A program made the translations under genes and the position numbers. Below the pieces are notes generated by a model, which was not told where the DNA came from, did not search any database, and was given only the letters and a program-made list of their open reading frames with translations. DNA of 64,000 nt from Mucilaginibacter lappiensis (GTDB lineage: Bacteria > Bacteroidota > Bacteroidia > Sphingobacteriales > Sphingobacteriaceae), in contig NZ_FTMG01000002.1 in NCBI RefSeq assembly GCF_900155965.1, positions 620,001 through 684,000 on the forward strand, read 5' to 3'. Of this stretch, positions 8,829-16,028 are shown piece by piece (positions within the stretch are counted from its first letter, which is position 1; each line of letters opens with the position of its first letter).

Positions 8829-9482
8829 TTAGTTTATCATTCCGCATTCATTATAAAATTGATTTAAATAGGTTTCCATAAAATTGTGCCGTTGCTGCGC
8901 CAGCTTTTTACCTGTGGGGGTGTTCATTTTATCTTTCAGCAATAAAAGCTTTTCATAAAAATGGTTGATGGTTGGGGCCGATGTGTTCTTGTATTCCTCT
9001 TTACTCATGTTCAGATTAGGCTCAATTTCGGGATTGTAAAGCTCCCGGCCCTTAAAGCCACCATAAGTAAAGGCGCGTGCAATACCAATGGCGCCGATGG
9101 CATCCAGGCGATCGGCATCCTGTACAATAGCCAGTTCGGGAGAGTGAAAGGAGGGTTTATCAAAACTTGATTTGAACGACATGTGCCGGATGATCTGCTG
9201 TACATGTTCAATCACGGCCGCATCTACCTGTATGCTTTGCAGGTAATTGCCGGCAGTACGCGGACCTATCTCTTCGTCGCCATTGTGGAATTTACTATCG
9301 GCAATGTCATGTAATAATGCGGCCAGTTCAATCGTAAGCAGATCGGCTTTTTCGGTTTGTGCTATCAATTTGGCATTAGTCCAAACCCTTTGAATATGCC
9401 ACCAGTCGTGGCCACCTTCGGCGTTTTTAAGTGTTTCGCGTACAAATTGTACGGTTGCATCAATCAATTCACTATGTTCCAT
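8829..9482 (-). CDS. HD-domain phosphohydrolase
   Basis: Soluble metal-dependent phosphohydrolase of 217 aa. The HD-domain metal ligands are seen as HDWWHIQRV near the N-terminus and ALLHDIADSKF with the HD pair, then QDADRLDAIGAIGIARA, the motif shared with the YedJ/YpgQ branch of the family. Substrates are probably nucleotides, but this is family inference. I prefer the start at 9482 (MEHSELIDATVQ) over an upstream ATG at 9530: the 16 extra residues are hydrophobic and not part of the fold, and homologues begin close to this point. The region upstream holds an inverted repeat. Confidence 0.85.
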   Translation of the reverse strand: MEHSELIDATVQFVRETLKNAEGGHDWWHIQRVWTNAKLIAQTEKADLLTIELAALLHDIADSKFHNGDEEIGPRTAGNYLQSIQVDAAVIEHVQQIIRHMSFKSSFDKPSFHSPELAIVQDADRLDAIGAIGIARAFTYGGFKGRELYNPEIEPNLNMSKEEYKNTSAPTINHFYEKLLLLKDKMNTPTGKKLAQQRHNFMETYLNQFYNECGMIN

Positions 9483-9510
9483 CGGGAGCAAAGATACCAT
9501 TAAAGCCAAA

Positions 9511-9617
9511 AGCCTAAAGTAAAAGCACAAAGCAAAAAAGACATTTCTATCCCCCGCTTTTGTGCATTTGATGATTATAATATATAAAACGAGCTTTAGG
9601 CTTTATGCCTTCCGCTT
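9511..9617. repeat. Inverted repeat of the AAAGC/GGCATAAAGC word family
   Basis: AGCCTAAAG at 9511-9519 is matched by CTTTAGGCT at 9594-9602, with further GCTTT and AAAGC words outside and inside. The 18-mer complementary to 9600-9617 recurs in direct orientation at 41524-41541 between two permease genes, so this is a dispersed family. Most of the 144 bp between the HD gene and the XRE gene consists of it. Confidence 0.6.
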
Positions 9618-9626
9618 TGTACTTAG

Positions 9627-9866
9627 CTAAGCAGCTACTACTTTTTCGGTCTCGATGAGTTCATGAACATCTGAGCCTAATATAGTAGCTATTTGAAAAA
9701 GGCGTTCAACTGTTATTTTAGTATAACCTAATTCAATTTTGCTGTAAGCATTTTGCGATATACTCAATTTTGCAGCAAGATATTCTTGCGTATAATTCAG
9801 GCCCTCCCTGGTATTCCTGATATTGGCTGCAATCGCCTTTATTTTGAAATTCAGCATCTCTTTCAT
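9627..9866 (-). CDS. Small XRE-family helix-turn-helix regulator
   Basis: DNA-binding protein of 79 aa that is almost entirely one HTH_3 (Cro/C1-type) domain. The helices run about residues 7-68, with the recognition region YTQEYLAAKLSISQNAYSKIE and the closing LFQIATILGSDVHELIE. There is no ligand-binding or dimerisation extension. Nothing resembling a toxin gene adjoins it, so it is not an obvious antitoxin; its targets are unknown. The gene stands alone between an inverted repeat and the terminator of the next gene. Confidence 0.88.
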   Translation of the reverse strand: MKEMLNFKIKAIAANIRNTREGLNYTQEYLAAKLSISQNAYSKIELGYTKITVERLFQIATILGSDVHELIETEKVVAA

Positions 9867-10018
9867 TTACGTAATAGATTGGTTATCTATAACTAACGAA
9901 ACTAATAAGCAGATGGATTTTTGTTTTTCTATTTTTAATTGAATTTTTTTTACTGGGTTAAATGTATTGCCTGAAAGATTAAAAAGGGAACTGGGAAAAT
10001 GGAAGAGAACAACAGTGC

Positions 10019-10057
10019 AAAAAAACAAAACCCATGAGCAATTCAATGATCATGGGC
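10019..10057 (-). terminator. Rho-independent terminator after the TonB-C-like secreted protein gene
   Basis: Read on the minus strand, a 7-bp stem (CCCATGA / TCATGGG, arms 10031-10037 and 10050-10056) with a 12-base loop is followed by a T-rich run (10020-10030). It lies 27 bp after the stop of the gene at 10084-10581. Confidence 0.75.
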
Positions 10058-10083
10058 TTTCAGCGTTAAAAACCATACGATTT

Positions 10084-10581
10084 TTATTCCGGTATATCGT
10101 AACTTACAACAACTGTTGGTAACAGGGTGGCATACTCCAAAGGCACCTGGTTGTAAGATATAATGGGTTTACGCTGGCTATAAAATTTGTAAGCATCCTT
10201 CATCGTTGCATTACTGGCCATAGCAGGCGGATTAAAGCTGATGGAAAACGGGATAATAAAATCGTGAAATTTCTCATGATCAGGGATCACCCATTTGTGA
10301 TTTGATTTTTTGAGCGCTTCAATAATGGGTAGGGTTAGCACGTAATCATCGGCATAATAAACAATTATTTTCTTGATGGTGCCCTTTTCATCGGCCGTAA
10401 ATTTAAATACGGCGGTGCCTGTAGCTTTCTTGTTAATGATATCCTGCGTTACTTTGAGGCTATCCCTGAAAAAACGGGTCATTACAGCACCACCGCCCTG
10501 AAACGGAAATGCCAGTTCGGTTTGTGCTTTGCAATAAGCTGATAGTAAAATAGCAGCTGATAATAATATAATCTTCTTCAT
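10084..10581 (-). CDS. Secreted protein with a TonB-C-like domain
   Basis: Exported protein of 165 aa with a clear signal peptide (MKKIILLSAAILLSAYCKAQ). The mature part contains a stretch, about residues 50-115, with the pattern TGTAVFKFTADEKGTIKKI ... IIEALKKSNHKWVIP ... FIIPFSISF. This resembles the C-terminal domain of TonB energy transducers and of the many TonB-C proteins of this phylum, though it has no membrane anchor or proline-rich linker. I would not call it a TonB. Function unknown. It ends its transcription unit, lying directly after the RNA methyltransferase gene with no gap. Confidence 0.6.
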   Translation of the reverse strand: MKKIILLSAAILLSAYCKAQTELAFPFQGGGAVMTRFFRDSLKVTQDIINKKATGTAVFKFTADEKGTIKKIIVYYADDYVLTLPIIEALKKSNHKWVIPDHEKFHDFIIPFSISFNPPAMASNATMKDAYKFYSQRKPIISYNQVPLEYATLLPTVVVSYDIPE

Positions 10582-11754
10582 TTATGCTTCTTTTGGTTCT
10601 CTTTTGCTGCCTTCATACAGCTCATATTCCAGTAAACGGCAATCCAGTTTACCATTGTAAAATTCAATTCTTCGCGCCGGGCGAAGACCGATCTTTTTAG
10701 CCAGATCGGGATTGCCCGTAAAAATATAACCCCGGTATCCCAGGCATTTCTTTTTCATAAAATCGCCCATGCGTGCATAGGTGGCTTCCAGTTTGGAGTG
10801 TACACCCAGGCGTTCGCCGTATTCGGGGTTAAACATCACAATGCCTGCATCCTCCGGTACTTCGGTGTCTTCAAAATCACAAACGTTAAAATCTATCAAA
10901 TGGTCTACACCTGCTGTTTTTGCGTTCTTTTGTGCGATGTCAACAGCATCAGCAGATATATCGGTAGCGATGATCTTAAAGCCAGTCTCCTTTTTTGCCT
11001 TATCTTTTAATTTACGGCGCTCGGTAAAAAAGACGTTTTCATCATAACCTAAAATATGCATAAAGCCGTAGTTCATCCTGAACAGGCCCGGGCATTTATC
11101 GGTTGCCAGTAAAGCAGCTTCAATAGCTAAGGTGCCCGATCCGCACATGGGGTTAATGAACGTGCTTTGCCTGTCCCAGTTGGTGGCCATAACAGTTGAT
11201 GCCGCTAAAGCCTCCAGCATTGGGGCTTTACCCGGTATTTTGCGGTAGCTGTGCTTAGCCAGTGTTTCGCCCGATGTATCGATAAAAATATCGGCATCGC
11301 TATCCTGCCAGTACAGGTGTATTAGCGTTTTGTTGGCTTCGGCACCCGAGTTGGGGCGTATGCCTTTTATGGATTTTATCCTGTCGGCAATGGCGTCTTT
11401 TACCTTTACATTGGCAAACAAAGGCGTAAGAATGTGTTCGTTATTTACGTTGGATGATACCGAGAAATATCCGGCAAAATCAATCAGTTTTTCCCACTCA
11501 ATGGTAACCAGCTCATTATAAAGTTGGGCAGGGTCATCGGCTTTAAAGCTTTTTAGTAAATAAAGAACCTGGCTGGCGCAACGCAGATTAAGGTTAAGCG
11601 CAATGGTATCGGTTACGGTACCTTGAAGCTCAATGCCGGTCTGGAAAACACGGGTTGGTGTAAAACCCAGTGCCTCAACTTCCTGCTGCAAATAAGGCGA
11701 CAGCCTTTTGTTGCATGTAATTACGATTTTACTCTCGGTGTGGAAAACTTGCAT
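10582..11754 (-). CDS. THUMP-domain class I RNA methyltransferase (RlmL-like)
   Basis: Ribosomal RNA guanine-N2 methyltransferase type, 390 aa. The N-terminal 150 residues form the ferredoxin-like/THUMP RNA-binding part (starting VITCNKRLSPYLQQEVEALG). The catalytic part has motif I FINPMCGSGTLAIEAAL and motif IV near FNPEYGERLG. In most relatives motif IV reads NPPY; here the second proline is Glu. It is similar to the methylase half of E. coli RlmL, which makes m2G2445 in 23S rRNA, but target assignment is family inference. Divergent from the DUF3127 gene, 90 bp apart. Confidence 0.88.
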   Translation of the reverse strand: MQVFHTESKIVITCNKRLSPYLQQEVEALGFTPTRVFQTGIELQGTVTDTIALNLNLRCASQVLYLLKSFKADDPAQLYNELVTIEWEKLIDFAGYFSVSSNVNNEHILTPLFANVKVKDAIADRIKSIKGIRPNSGAEANKTLIHLYWQDSDADIFIDTSGETLAKHSYRKIPGKAPMLEALAASTVMATNWDRQSTFINPMCGSGTLAIEAALLATDKCPGLFRMNYGFMHILGYDENVFFTERRKLKDKAKKETGFKIIATDISADAVDIAQKNAKTAGVDHLIDFNVCDFEDTEVPEDAGIVMFNPEYGERLGVHSKLEATYARMGDFMKKKCLGYRGYIFTGNPDLAKKIGLRPARRIEFYNGKLDCRLLEYELYEGSKREPKEA

Positions 11755-11844
11755 ATTTATTTTGCGAATTTATAAATTAAAAACACCCTATTTTAATTTC
11801 TTATCTATTAACTTTACATTTTAAATTTTTTTGAGAAGATTATT

Positions 11845-12213
11845 ATGGAAGTTAAAGGTAAGGTATATGAAGTGTCGCCAACAGTGCAGGTTACTGATTC
11901 ACTTAAAAAACGCGAGCTAATACTTGAATATATTGAGAATCCTCAATATCCTGAATATTTAAAGTTTGAAGCTATACAGGATCGTTGCGCCCTGCTTGAC
12001 GCTGTTAAAGTAGGTGACGATGTAGAAGTGTTTTTTAACCTGAAAGGTCGTCCTTGGACTGATAAAGCGGGTAAAAAAAGTTATTTCAATTCGTTACAGT
12101 TATGGCGGGTTAATGCTTTGGCCGCAGGTGCCGGAAGCGCTACCACACCCGAGTATGCTGCACCATCACCAGATATTGCCTCTTCGGCCGATGATGATGA
12201 TCTGCCATTCTAA
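11845..12213 (+). CDS. DUF3127 protein with SSB-like acidic C-terminal tip
   Basis: Small soluble protein of 122 aa of the DUF3127 family, common in Bacteroidota and of unproved function. The conserved core is residues 1-95 (MEVKGKVYEVSPTVQVT, ending YFNSLQLWRVNAL), whose beta-rich layout looks like an OB fold. A flexible Ala/Pro/Ser tail (residues 98-114) ends in DDDDLPF. That tip closely matches the DDDIPF terminus by which single-stranded DNA-binding proteins recruit repair enzymes. A link to single-stranded nucleic acid is therefore inferred, not shown. A terminator follows at 12249. Confidence 0.85.
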   Translation: MEVKGKVYEVSPTVQVTDSLKKRELILEYIENPQYPEYLKFEAIQDRCALLDAVKVGDDVEVFFNLKGRPWTDKAGKKSYFNSLQLWRVNALAAGAGSATTPEYAAPSPDIASSADDDDLPF

Positions 12214-12248
12214 TTTCGCTGTGCGATAAGAAAGATATTATCCATATT

Positions 12249-12285
12249 AAAAAGATTCCTTTAATTTTAAAAGGGATCTTTTTGT
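12249..12285 (+). terminator. Terminator after DUF3127 gene
   Basis: A hairpin with arms AAAAGATTCCTTT and AAAGGGATCTTTT (one mismatch) runs into a T-rich stretch 36 bp after the stop codon. Confidence 0.65.
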
Positions 12286-12315
12286 ATTTAGGGGTTTTGA
12301 GCCATTATATATCAA

Positions 12316-12572
12316 ATTGTCGCACGTTAGACTCACCCTGCCATCACTTCGCTCGACAGCCCTCTCTCTGCCTACGGCGCAAAGGGGGCATTTTCTATTA
12401 ATTTTGTCATCCTGAGGAACGAAGGATCTATTCTACAATTGAAAAGTTCAATAATAGATGCTTCACTCCGTTCAGCATGACAAAATGTTTTCTCCCCTCT
12501 CTTTGCCGCAAAGCGGCAGAGAGGGTCGTCCAGCGAAGTGCAGATGGGGTGAGTCGACATCGCGCGACAACT
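12316..12572. repeat. Composite nested palindromic element (MITE- or BIME-like)
   Basis: An outer pair of imperfect inverted arms (about 12316-12390 and 12491-12572) shares the words GTCGC-CG, GACTCACCC, CACTTCGCT-GAC and CCCTCTCTGCC. Nested inside is a second inverted repeat (12402-12485) beginning TTTTGTCATCCTGAG and ending CAGCATGACAAAA. The inner motif recurs at 27425-27453 and, in related form, at 17601-17655. A 62-codon open frame here (12372-12560, minus) is made only of repeat and is not a gene. The element fills most of the space between DUF3127 and the kinase. Confidence 0.7.
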
Positions 12573-12695
12573 TGAATTGTACCTAGTTAAAGCACGCTTC
12601 CCATTTCATTTTTGTATCTTGTATAATTCGGGCTGTTGATGAGCCGGGGAAAGGCAAAATGTTATATGTCAAAAGGTTATTGCCGATTGATAATT

Positions 12696-12746
12696 GTTAA
12701 AAATTGTTAAAAGGAACTGTTGTACGGTTATTTTAAAATAATTTTG
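12696..12746 (+). promoter_or_regulatory. Candidate promoter with paired GTTAAAA boxes for the two-component operon
   Basis: Two GTTAAAA boxes start at 12696 and 12706, exactly 10 bp apart, the spacing used by OmpR-type regulators. Downstream a TAATTTTG sequence (12739-12746) matches the Bacteroidota -7 element TAnnTTTG and is 11 bp before the ATG at 12758, so the leader would be very short. The box pair sits just upstream of the expected -33 position. The same boxes occur at 24359-24385 and 63520-63536. Confidence 0.5.
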
Positions 12747-12757
12747 CTTGTTAACAA

Positions 12758-14566
12758 ATGAAGAAAAGAAGCATCGGTTTAATAATTGGATTAATGGGTT
12801 TTGCACTGCTCGGTGTAATGGCCATGCAATTATACTTTTTACGGCAATCGTACCAGATGCAGTCGGAGTTGTTTGATCGCTCTGTAAACGAGGCGCTTAA
12901 TAACGTGGTATCCAAAGTGAGTAAGCAGGATGCCATGAACTTTTTAAGTAACAAGGCGCAGCGAAAGGTGAGCAACCTGGATGACGCCAATGCCGGAATA
13001 AAGGTGGTAAAAAACGATGCCAATAAATTGTACCTGCCCAAAAGAAAAAAACAAACCCTGCGGGAAAAGAAAATAGCCGTTTTACGCGATAGTTTGGAAC
13101 GGATGATCATGCATAAAAAAATGGATGATGAACTGGCCAATCTGCTGCAGCAGGAAGGTACGGTAGATTTTCAGGTTAAGGTAGAGGAGTATACTGATGA
13201 GCTGGGTGTGGTACATGGCCGGTTTACGCCACAAATAGTGCGTACCCGTATCAGTGGTGCTATACGCACCAAAAAACTGCATAAATACGATACTTTGAGG
13301 TATGTGTATATCGACCCTCAGTTTGGGAAACAACTCATTTCTGTACCGCAAATAAATCCGTTATGGCAACGTGAGCAGCTCCGGAAACAAAAGGAACGTC
13401 AAGTAGCGCAAATCAAGAAAATGCTGGAAACGGATTCGCTGCAGAACATAAACGTTGGTAAAACTACCGTAATAGAGAATCTTGCTGAGGAATATCGTAA
13501 AACAGGTGAGCCGCTAAATAAACGTATAAATCCGTTTTGGATTGATTCTTTATTGCGTTTTGAACTGCATAATAAAGGTATTTCCCTGCCTTTTAGCTAT
13601 GAAGTAACAACCGCCAATAGCGATTCACTCATATTTTCGAGTGCTATTGATAACGATGGAAACAAACCCGTATTTATAGCCGCAAATACCTATCAAACCC
13701 CCATATTTGGTAAAGATGTGATCAATGACCCGGGTAAGATCAGGTTATCATTCCCACAGAAAAATTCACTCATATTACGTAATATGACAGCCACCATGGG
13801 TACTACTGGTGGCTTATTGATGGTATTGATATTTTGTTTTGGTTATACCATCTTCTCGATCCTCAAACAAAAAAAGGTATCGGAAATGAAGATCGACTTT
13901 ATCAATAATATGACCCACGAATTTAAAACTCCGGTATCAACCATCATGATTGCCAGCGAAGCTTTAAAAGATGCCGAGATCACCGAGGATAAAAGCAGGG
14001 TATCCCGTTTGGCTAATATTATTTTTGAAGAAAACGCCCGTTTAGGTAGTCATATTGAACGGGTACTTAACATAGCCCGCATTGAAAAGAATGATTTTAA
14101 GCTGGATAAAAAGCCGCTGGATGTGAACGATATGGTAACCGTGGTAATTGATAGTATGGCGCTCAAACTACATAAATTTAACGCCAAAACCACGCTTGAT
14201 CTCACTGATGAAAATACAACCATCATAGCTGATGAACTGCACTTTTCGAACGTGTTGTACAACCTGGTTGATAATGCTATAAAATACAGCGCAGATACAC
14301 CAGATATCACCATAACAACGTTGGTTAAAAACGGGCAGGTGCTTATTCAGGTTGCCGATAAAGGTATAGGTATGAGCCGTGATCAGCAAACACGAATATT
14401 TGAACAATTTTATCGAATACCTACCGGCAACTTACATGATGTTAAAGGATTTGGATTGGGCTTAAGCTATGTGAATACCATTGTAAAAAGGCTTAACGGA
14501 ACGATAAGTGTAAGATCTGAAAAAGACAAAGGTTCGGAATTTGAGCTTAAGTTTCCGCAAGTATAA
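12758..14566 (+). CDS. Sensor histidine kinase (RprX-like) with large periplasmic domain
   Basis: Membrane histidine kinase of 602 aa. One membrane segment lies at about residues 6-28, a large periplasmic domain of some 310 residues follows (Lys/Arg-rich stretches about residues 85-125 and 205-220), and a second membrane segment is at about 345-367. The cytoplasmic part has the H-box NNMTHEFKTP with His387, N-box NLVDNAIKY, G1 DKGIGMS and G2 GFGLGLSYV. The architecture and the response regulator downstream resemble RprX/RprY of Bacteroides. The signal sensed is unknown. A 33-base inverted repeat lies between the two genes. Confidence 0.92.
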   Translation: MKKRSIGLIIGLMGFALLGVMAMQLYFLRQSYQMQSELFDRSVNEALNNVVSKVSKQDAMNFLSNKAQRKVSNLDDANAGIKVVKNDANKLYLPKRKKQTLREKKIAVLRDSLERMIMHKKMDDELANLLQQEGTVDFQVKVEEYTDELGVVHGRFTPQIVRTRISGAIRTKKLHKYDTLRYVYIDPQFGKQLISVPQINPLWQREQLRKQKERQVAQIKKMLETDSLQNINVGKTTVIENLAEEYRKTGEPLNKRINPFWIDSLLRFELHNKGISLPFSYEVTTANSDSLIFSSAIDNDGNKPVFIAANTYQTPIFGKDVINDPGKIRLSFPQKNSLILRNMTATMGTTGGLLMVLIFCFGYTIFSILKQKKVSEMKIDFINNMTHEFKTPVSTIMIASEALKDAEITEDKSRVSRLANIIFEENARLGSHIERVLNIARIEKNDFKLDKKPLDVNDMVTVVIDSMALKLHKFNAKTTLDLTDENTTIIADELHFSNVLYNLVDNAIKYSADTPDITITTLVKNGQVLIQVADKGIGMSRDQQTRIFEQFYRIPTGNLHDVKGFGLGLSYVNTIVKRLNGTISVRSEKDKGSEFELKFPQV

Positions 14567-14576
14567 AAGAGGTGTT

Positions 14577-14709
14577 GTCCGGAAGTCCGATAAATCGGGA
14601 AGTCTGGAAAGCAAAAAGATAACAATATAGATTTTGGATTCCTTGTGATCATCAGGCTTTCAAATAAAGGATAATCTTCCGGACTTTCCGATTTATCGGA
14701 CTTCCGGAC
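14577..14709. repeat. Long inverted repeat between kinase and response regulator genes
   Basis: Arms of 33 bases (14577-14609 and 14677-14709) match at 31 positions around a 67-base loop. The arms repeat the word GGAAGTCCG and contain CGATAAATCG. The right arm ends 12 bp before the ATG of the response regulator. The hairpin could attenuate read-through and set the kinase to regulator ratio. Confidence 0.8.
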
Positions 14710-14721
14710 TAAAAAAAACAA

Positions 14722-15414
14722 ATGAAAAAAATACTACTGGTTGAAGATGATGCCAATCTGGGCGCGCTACTACAGGATTACCTGCAGTTAAAAGGTAAAT
14801 TTGATGTTGTTTTATGTAAAGACGGCGAAGAAGGCTTGCGTGCCTTTACCAAACAGGTATATGACTTGTTGATATTGGATGTGATGATGCCTAAAAAAGA
14901 TGGCTTTACGCTGGGTAAAGAGATCAGGAAAATAAACCCTCATGTACCTATTATTTTTGCAACAGCAAAAAGTATGATCGAAGACAAGATGCAGGCGTTT
15001 AACCTAGGTGGTGACGATTACATCACCAAACCTTTCCGTATCGAGGAGTTATTGCTGCGTATTAATGCCATGCTTAAAAGAACCGAGAATACGGAAAAGA
15101 AGGAGGAAGAAAAGCAAACCTCATTTAAAATTGGCAAATACGCATTTGATTTTACCCTGCAAACAATCTCTATTGGCGATAATCACCAAAAATTATCAAC
15201 GAAAGAGGCCGAGCTGCTTCGCTTGCTGTGTATGCGTAAAAATGAAGTACTTACCCGCGAAGAAGCGTTACTGAACATCTGGCACGATGATAATTACTTT
15301 AACGGGCGCAGTATGGATGTGTTTTTAAGCAAGATCCGCAAGTATTTAAAAGACGATCCTAGTGTAGAGATCATCAACGTACATGGCAGGGGATATAAGC
15401 TGTTGATCAATTAA
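14722..15414 (+). CDS. OmpR-family response regulator (RprY-like)
   Basis: DNA-binding response regulator of 230 aa. The receiver domain is residues 1-120, with the acidic pocket at VEDD, phospho-acceptor Asp53 in LLILDVMMPKKDG, the conserved Thr/Ser position in FATAKS and the Lys in YITKPF. A winged helix of the OmpR type follows (about residues 130-228, with STKEAELLRLL and SKIRKYLKDD). It is the natural partner of the kinase just upstream. OmpR-type proteins bind direct repeats 10-11 bp apart, which fits the GTTAAAA boxes before the operon; autoregulation is an inference. Confidence 0.93.
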   Translation: MKKILLVEDDANLGALLQDYLQLKGKFDVVLCKDGEEGLRAFTKQVYDLLILDVMMPKKDGFTLGKEIRKINPHVPIIFATAKSMIEDKMQAFNLGGDDYITKPFRIEELLLRINAMLKRTENTEKKEEEKQTSFKIGKYAFDFTLQTISIGDNHQKLSTKEAELLRLLCMRKNEVLTREEALLNIWHDDNYFNGRSMDVFLSKIRKYLKDDPSVEIINVHGRGYKLLIN

Positions 15415-15465
15415 TTAGCAGAATCTGTTTAAGTTTGATTCAGCTTGTTTATGTATCATGTAAAA

Positions 15466-15720
15466 ATCATTGCCGTTGACTTTAGTCAACGGCAATGATG
15501 ACTGAAAATAACGGGCTTTAGCCAAAATGCCGCTTGAATAATTGGGCTGAAGCCCACCTTAATAGTTTCTTTTACCGTCGACTAAAGTCAACGGCAATGA
15601 ATAATCTTCATTTATATCCCCTCGGGGGCTCTCACAGGGGGGCTGCGTTTTGTATTGACGACGTTAACCTTAGTCTCCTTAGGGTCTCTCGCAGAGGACC
15701 CTGAGGTAGAGGGTTGGTTC
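15466..15720. repeat. Palindrome-dense intergenic block
   Basis: A near-perfect palindrome has 16-base arms (15466-15481 and 15484-15499, word TCATTGCCGTTGACT). A further copy of one arm ends at 15600. Between them are smaller palindromes of the type GGGCT-AGCCC (15510-15560). Then come CCCCTCGGGGG (about 15619) and a hairpin CCTTAGGGTC / GACCCTGAGG (about 15677-15706). No coding potential was seen in the 614 bp between the response regulator and the peptidase. Confidence 0.65.
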
Positions 15721-15749
15721 AGCCCACTCAGGACTCTTTCAGGTGACCT

Positions 15750-15867
15750 AAAAGTGGGTTTACATCTAAACCCATTAAATGAGGGTAAATTAAAGTTAAT
15801 TATTTGATTATAAGATAATTAAATTAATGTTAACCGTAAAAAGTGTAAACCATGTAAACCCACTTTT
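15750..15867 (-). repeat. MITE-like element, copy 1
   Basis: A 118-bp unit bounded by terminal inverted repeats: AAAAGTGGGTTTACAT (15750-15765) and its exact complement (15852-15867). In reverse orientation its first 45-50 bases match the second copy at 22651-22759 closely (both read TGGTTTACAC then TTTACGGTTAA near the same end). The interior is AT-rich and partly palindromic, without an open frame. Confidence 0.75.
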
Positions 15868-16028
15868 TAATAAAATGGCCTGCCTGTTTGGGAATTATGC
15901 TTACCCTCATCTTTTGAATACAATGCCTAAAGCGCTTACTTGTAACAAATTTGTTAAGAGCGGATTGCTGCTGTTTCTGATGATTAATAAATAGATTTGT
16001 TATCGACTGATCACATAATTTATTACTC

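Noticed and set aside
12230..12290. Possible tRNA or small RNA fold after DUF3127
   Set aside because: Only a terminator hairpin is present; no cloverleaf could be drawn.
12372..12560. A 62-codon minus-strand frame
   Set aside because: It is made of the nested palindromic element and runs across both arms.
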